Source: Coxiellaceae bacterium
Lineage (GTDB): Bacteria > Pseudomonadota > Gammaproteobacteria > GCA-013414725
Assembly: GCA_013414725.1 (NCBI GenBank)
Contig: CP058706.1
Coordinates: 252,095 to 267,860, forward strand
Direction: 5' to 3'
DNA length: 15,766 nt
In this document: one piece after another, positions 13,896 through 15,766 of the stretch
Numbering within the stretch: the first letter of the stretch is position 1
Layout: every line of letters starts with the position of its first letter
Notes under the pieces: model-generated
The model's database searches: none
The model's input: the letters and a program-made list of their open reading frames with translations, nothing else
What the model was told of the DNA's origin: nothing
Position numbers and translations under genes: made by a program

Positions 13896-14778
13896 ATGAG
13901 CCGTCTCAAAGTGGATAAAGATTATTACGAAACGAATGGTTTCGTGATTATTGACGATGCATACTCCCAGCAGACCTCGCCGAATTTCAAAAGGCACTCC
14001 TCCAAGTCATTCAATCTGTCCAAGACCGCGCTGCCGCCGAACACACATTGACTCAATTTGCGGTAGAAAATCCTATTGATGCCGGACTGCTTACCTTGCG
14101 TCAAGCTAACCCACGCTATATTGCCGAAGTACAACGAATTGTATCGCGCACCCCTGAATATTATCGACTTGCCAGTAACCCTAAAATCTTGGCAGCATTT
14201 AGGGACTTGCTTGATCTGCCTTCAGAGCGGCCTTTCTATCTGACAAATAACGGAATACTTTTACATTGCCCAAGGAAAAAGATACTAAACGCATGTCTGA
14301 TATCGAACTGCCCTGGCACAATGAAATTTTTCATACTATTCCAAGAAGCCATTTTGCCCAAATTTGGGCACCATTATTGCATCCTGCGACAGAAATGATT
14401 GGCACCTTAGTTGTTTGTCCTGGCAGTCATAAAAGTGGCCTGAAGAAACAAGTGTTTCATAAAGAAGATTTGTTTTTCTATCGTTACACGATTGATCCAG
14501 CTGAAATTGCCAAATATCAACCGACTTCAGTTTCCATGGAGTTAGGGCAAGCACTGATTTTTCATCATGCGCTTTATCATAGAAGCGGCACTAATCTCTC
14601 AAAACAAACACGAATTTCTATCACTGGCTCTTATCATGATATTGGTAGCCCTGCTTTTAAACCACTCGCGGTCGAATACCGATACTATGGTGAAACACCC
14701 GAGGCCTATTATTATGAATTGTTTCATGACCCAGACGCAAAAGAACTGATCAATGAACAAGCGCTGCGTCATGAATAA
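13896..14778 (+). pseudogene. Frameshift-interrupted phytanoyl-CoA dioxygenase (PhyH) family protein (parent gene)
   Basis: Reconstructed length is about 294 residues, normal for the family. PhyH proteins are Fe(II)/2-oxoglutarate oxygenases that hydroxylate small molecules. Start ATG 13896 has AAAGGAAG upstream. It begins MSRLKVDKDYYETNGFVIID, the usual 'Y..nGfvvi' opening. The facial triad is probably His142 and Glu144 (PWHNE) with His229 (YHRSGTN); Arg240 (QTRIS) would hold 2-oxoglutarate. Glu replaces the more common Asp in HxD. Two breaks, at a C3 run near 13967 and a TT near 14266, are each fixed by one base (YSPADLAEFQKAL and LLHLPKEKDTKR). The gene ends 17 bases before the MFS gene, suggesting an operon. 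The substrate is unknown. Confidence 0.7.
14266..14778 (+). CDS. Catalytic fragment of the PhyH-family oxygenase
   Basis: This fragment holds the double-stranded beta-helix core. LPWHNEIFHTIPRSHF has the proximal His-x-Glu, IGTLVVCPGSHKSGLKK is the conserved 'PGSH' segment, and HHALYHRSGTN with QTRISITGSYHD holds the distal His and the 2-oxoglutarate Arg. The TTG start is internal. The N-terminal 124 residues lie in two other frames between 13896 and about 14265. Confidence 0.65.
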   Translation: MPKEKDTKRMSDIELPWHNEIFHTIPRSHFAQIWAPLLHPATEMIGTLVVCPGSHKSGLKKQVFHKEDLFFYRYTIDPAEIAKYQPTSVSMELGQALIFHHALYHRSGTNLSKQTRISITGSYHDIGSPAFKPLAVEYRYYGETPEAYYYELFHDPDAKELINEQALRHE

Positions 14779-14795
14779 CCAGCGTAAACTTTCCT

Positions 14796-15766
14796 ATGTT
14801 AAATAACCTGCGACAAAAATTACAAAAAGCTGAAACTATGCCCACCATGGTGGGCGCAGCCAGTTTAATTATCATATTAAATTGCATTAGCATCTTCAGC
14901 ACTGAACTGCCTGTGCCCTCTTTTCCTGCTATTGCGGATTCATTTGGAGCCACTGCGACTGCTGTGCAACTGTCTGTCACCTTATTTTTATTAGGCATGG
15001 GAATTTCACAAATTTTTTACGGCCCCTTCTCAGATCATTATGGACGCCGTCCAGTGTTATTAGTTGGATTATTATTACATTTACTTGGCGCAGTTTTTTG
15101 CGTGTATGCTGAGACTATTGAATGGTTTTTGTTTGGACGATTATTCAGCGGCATTGGCGCAAGCTCCGCCATTTGTTTAACTCGCTCGATTGCACGCGAT
15201 ATTTTCTCTGGTGTAAGACTGGCAAAAGTGACTGGTTATCTTAGTCTTATGCTCAGCGCTGTGCCTCTCATCGTTCCGATCATTGGCGGTTACATACAAG
15301 ACAGTTTCGGTTGGCAAGGTAATTTTATTGTTTTAACACTACTGAGCGTGGCGGTGTTAATCATCATGTTCGTTGTATTGCCCGAAACCCGCCCAGTCAC
15401 TACGGCCCAACGCGGTTTAGAGAGCGTCATTAAAAACTATTTAAAATTGCTTACCAACTCAGCATTTATCAGTCACGCCATTTGCAGCAGCATTGCTTTT
15501 TCCGGCATATTGGTTTATTTCCAAATGAGCACATTTTTGCTACAAAATATCCTAGGGCTTTCGGCAGTGGCTTTTGGTTGGCTTACGCTATTAGTGATGT
15601 TGGCCACGATTATAGGACGTTATATTAATATTTTATTATTGAATAAGATTGAAGTAAGTCAAATTATTGCTTACGGCAATGGTTTAATGGCAAGCAGTGG
15701 CTTTGTCATGTTATTGTTTGGCATTTTCGGCGCGACGAATATTGTTGTCATTGTATTACCCATGAT
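14796..15766 (+). CDS. Bcr/CflA-type MFS multidrug exporter, partial (runs off right edge)
   Basis: An uninterrupted 323-codon ORF starts at ATG 14796 and is still open at the window end; the family is about 400 residues with 12 membrane helices. The protein is an inner-membrane proton-driven exporter. Hydrophobic segments begin near residue 18 (GAASLIIILNCISIF). ELPVPSFPAIADSFGATATA is typical of the Bcr/CflA group. Motif A between helices 2 and 3 is GPFSDHYGRRP (residues 76-86), with helix 4 arginine in FGRLFSGIGASS. SAVPLIVPIIGGYI (154-167) is the antiporter-type helix 5 segment. No clear ribosome binding site precedes the start, so coupling to the upstream oxygenase gene, 17 bases away, is likely. 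It shows no frame damage, unlike its neighbours. Confidence 0.85.
   Translation, partial: MLNNLRQKLQKAETMPTMVGAASLIIILNCISIFSTELPVPSFPAIADSFGATATAVQLSVTLFLLGMGISQIFYGPFSDHYGRRPVLLVGLLLHLLGAVFCVYAETIEWFLFGRLFSGIGASSAICLTRSIARDIFSGVRLAKVTGYLSLMLSAVPLIVPIIGGYIQDSFGWQGNFIVLTLLSVAVLIIMFVVLPETRPVTTAQRGLESVIKNYLKLLTNSAFISHAICSSIAFSGILVYFQMSTFLLQNILGLSAVAFGWLTLLVMLATIIGRYINILLLNKIEVSQIIAYGNGLMASSGFVMLLFGIFGATNIVVIVLPM

Noticed and set aside
255..14778. Several independent short genes in place of a few long ones
   Set aside because: Fragments lack ribosome binding sites, start at internal TTG/ATG codons, and join into repeat- or family-consistent proteins when one base is added.
1..15766. CRISPR array, tRNA, rRNA, transposase or integrase genes
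   Set aside because: No regularly spaced short repeats, no tRNA-like cloverleaf or rRNA sequence, and no transposase or recombinase motifs in any frame read.

Overview
The window looks like a piece of an AT-rich gammaproteobacterial chromosome, most likely from a host-associated member of the Legionellales/Coxiella type. This placement is inferred from protein content: a Legionella-like inverse autotransporter with a beta-helix passenger, a Fic protein, a GlnD/DUF294-type nucleotidyltransferase carried on a very large helical protein, a 1,600-residue repeat protein and GTCATCCCGC palindromes. No rRNA, tRNA or CRISPR array was seen.

Layout. The left edge holds the first 25 codons of murD on the minus strand, overlapped by a small unknown ORF. 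A gene of about 4.8 kb (255-5095, +) encodes a roughly 1,600-residue, mostly helical protein with an internal nucleotidyltransferase domain. It converges on a Fic-domain gene (5079 to about 5850, -) preceded by a small charged helical protein (5851-6138, -). A palindromic element lies at 6230-6303. A second gene of about 4.8 kb (6386-11165, -) encodes a solenoid of roughly 100-residue repeats. A divergent region of about 280 bp separates it from an inverse autotransporter (11449-13579, +). A structured leader follows, with a promoter, a dyad, a hairpin, a tiny ORF and an intrinsic terminator (13679-13869). It precedes a phytanoyl-CoA dioxygenase family gene (13896-14778, +) and a Bcr/CflA-type MFS exporter (14796 to the right edge, +).

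The dominant peculiarity is that every gene except murD (only 75 bases visible) and the MFS exporter is broken into fragments in different frames. At most junctions that can be resolved, adding one base to a homopolymer (T3-T6, A5-A6, C3) restores a continuous, family-consistent protein, and the same holds in unrelated genes. This fits systematic homopolymer under-calling in the assembly better than independent gene decay. I therefore annotate reconstructed parent genes as well as the readable fragments.

Biologically, the block 255-13579 reads as a host- or cell-interaction island: a nucleotidyltransferase, a possible AMPylase, a giant repeat protein and a surface adhesin. The phyH-MFS pair looks like a separate transcription unit with a possible attenuation leader. 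Functions other than murD, the MFS exporter and the autotransporter architecture are inferences from domain motifs.
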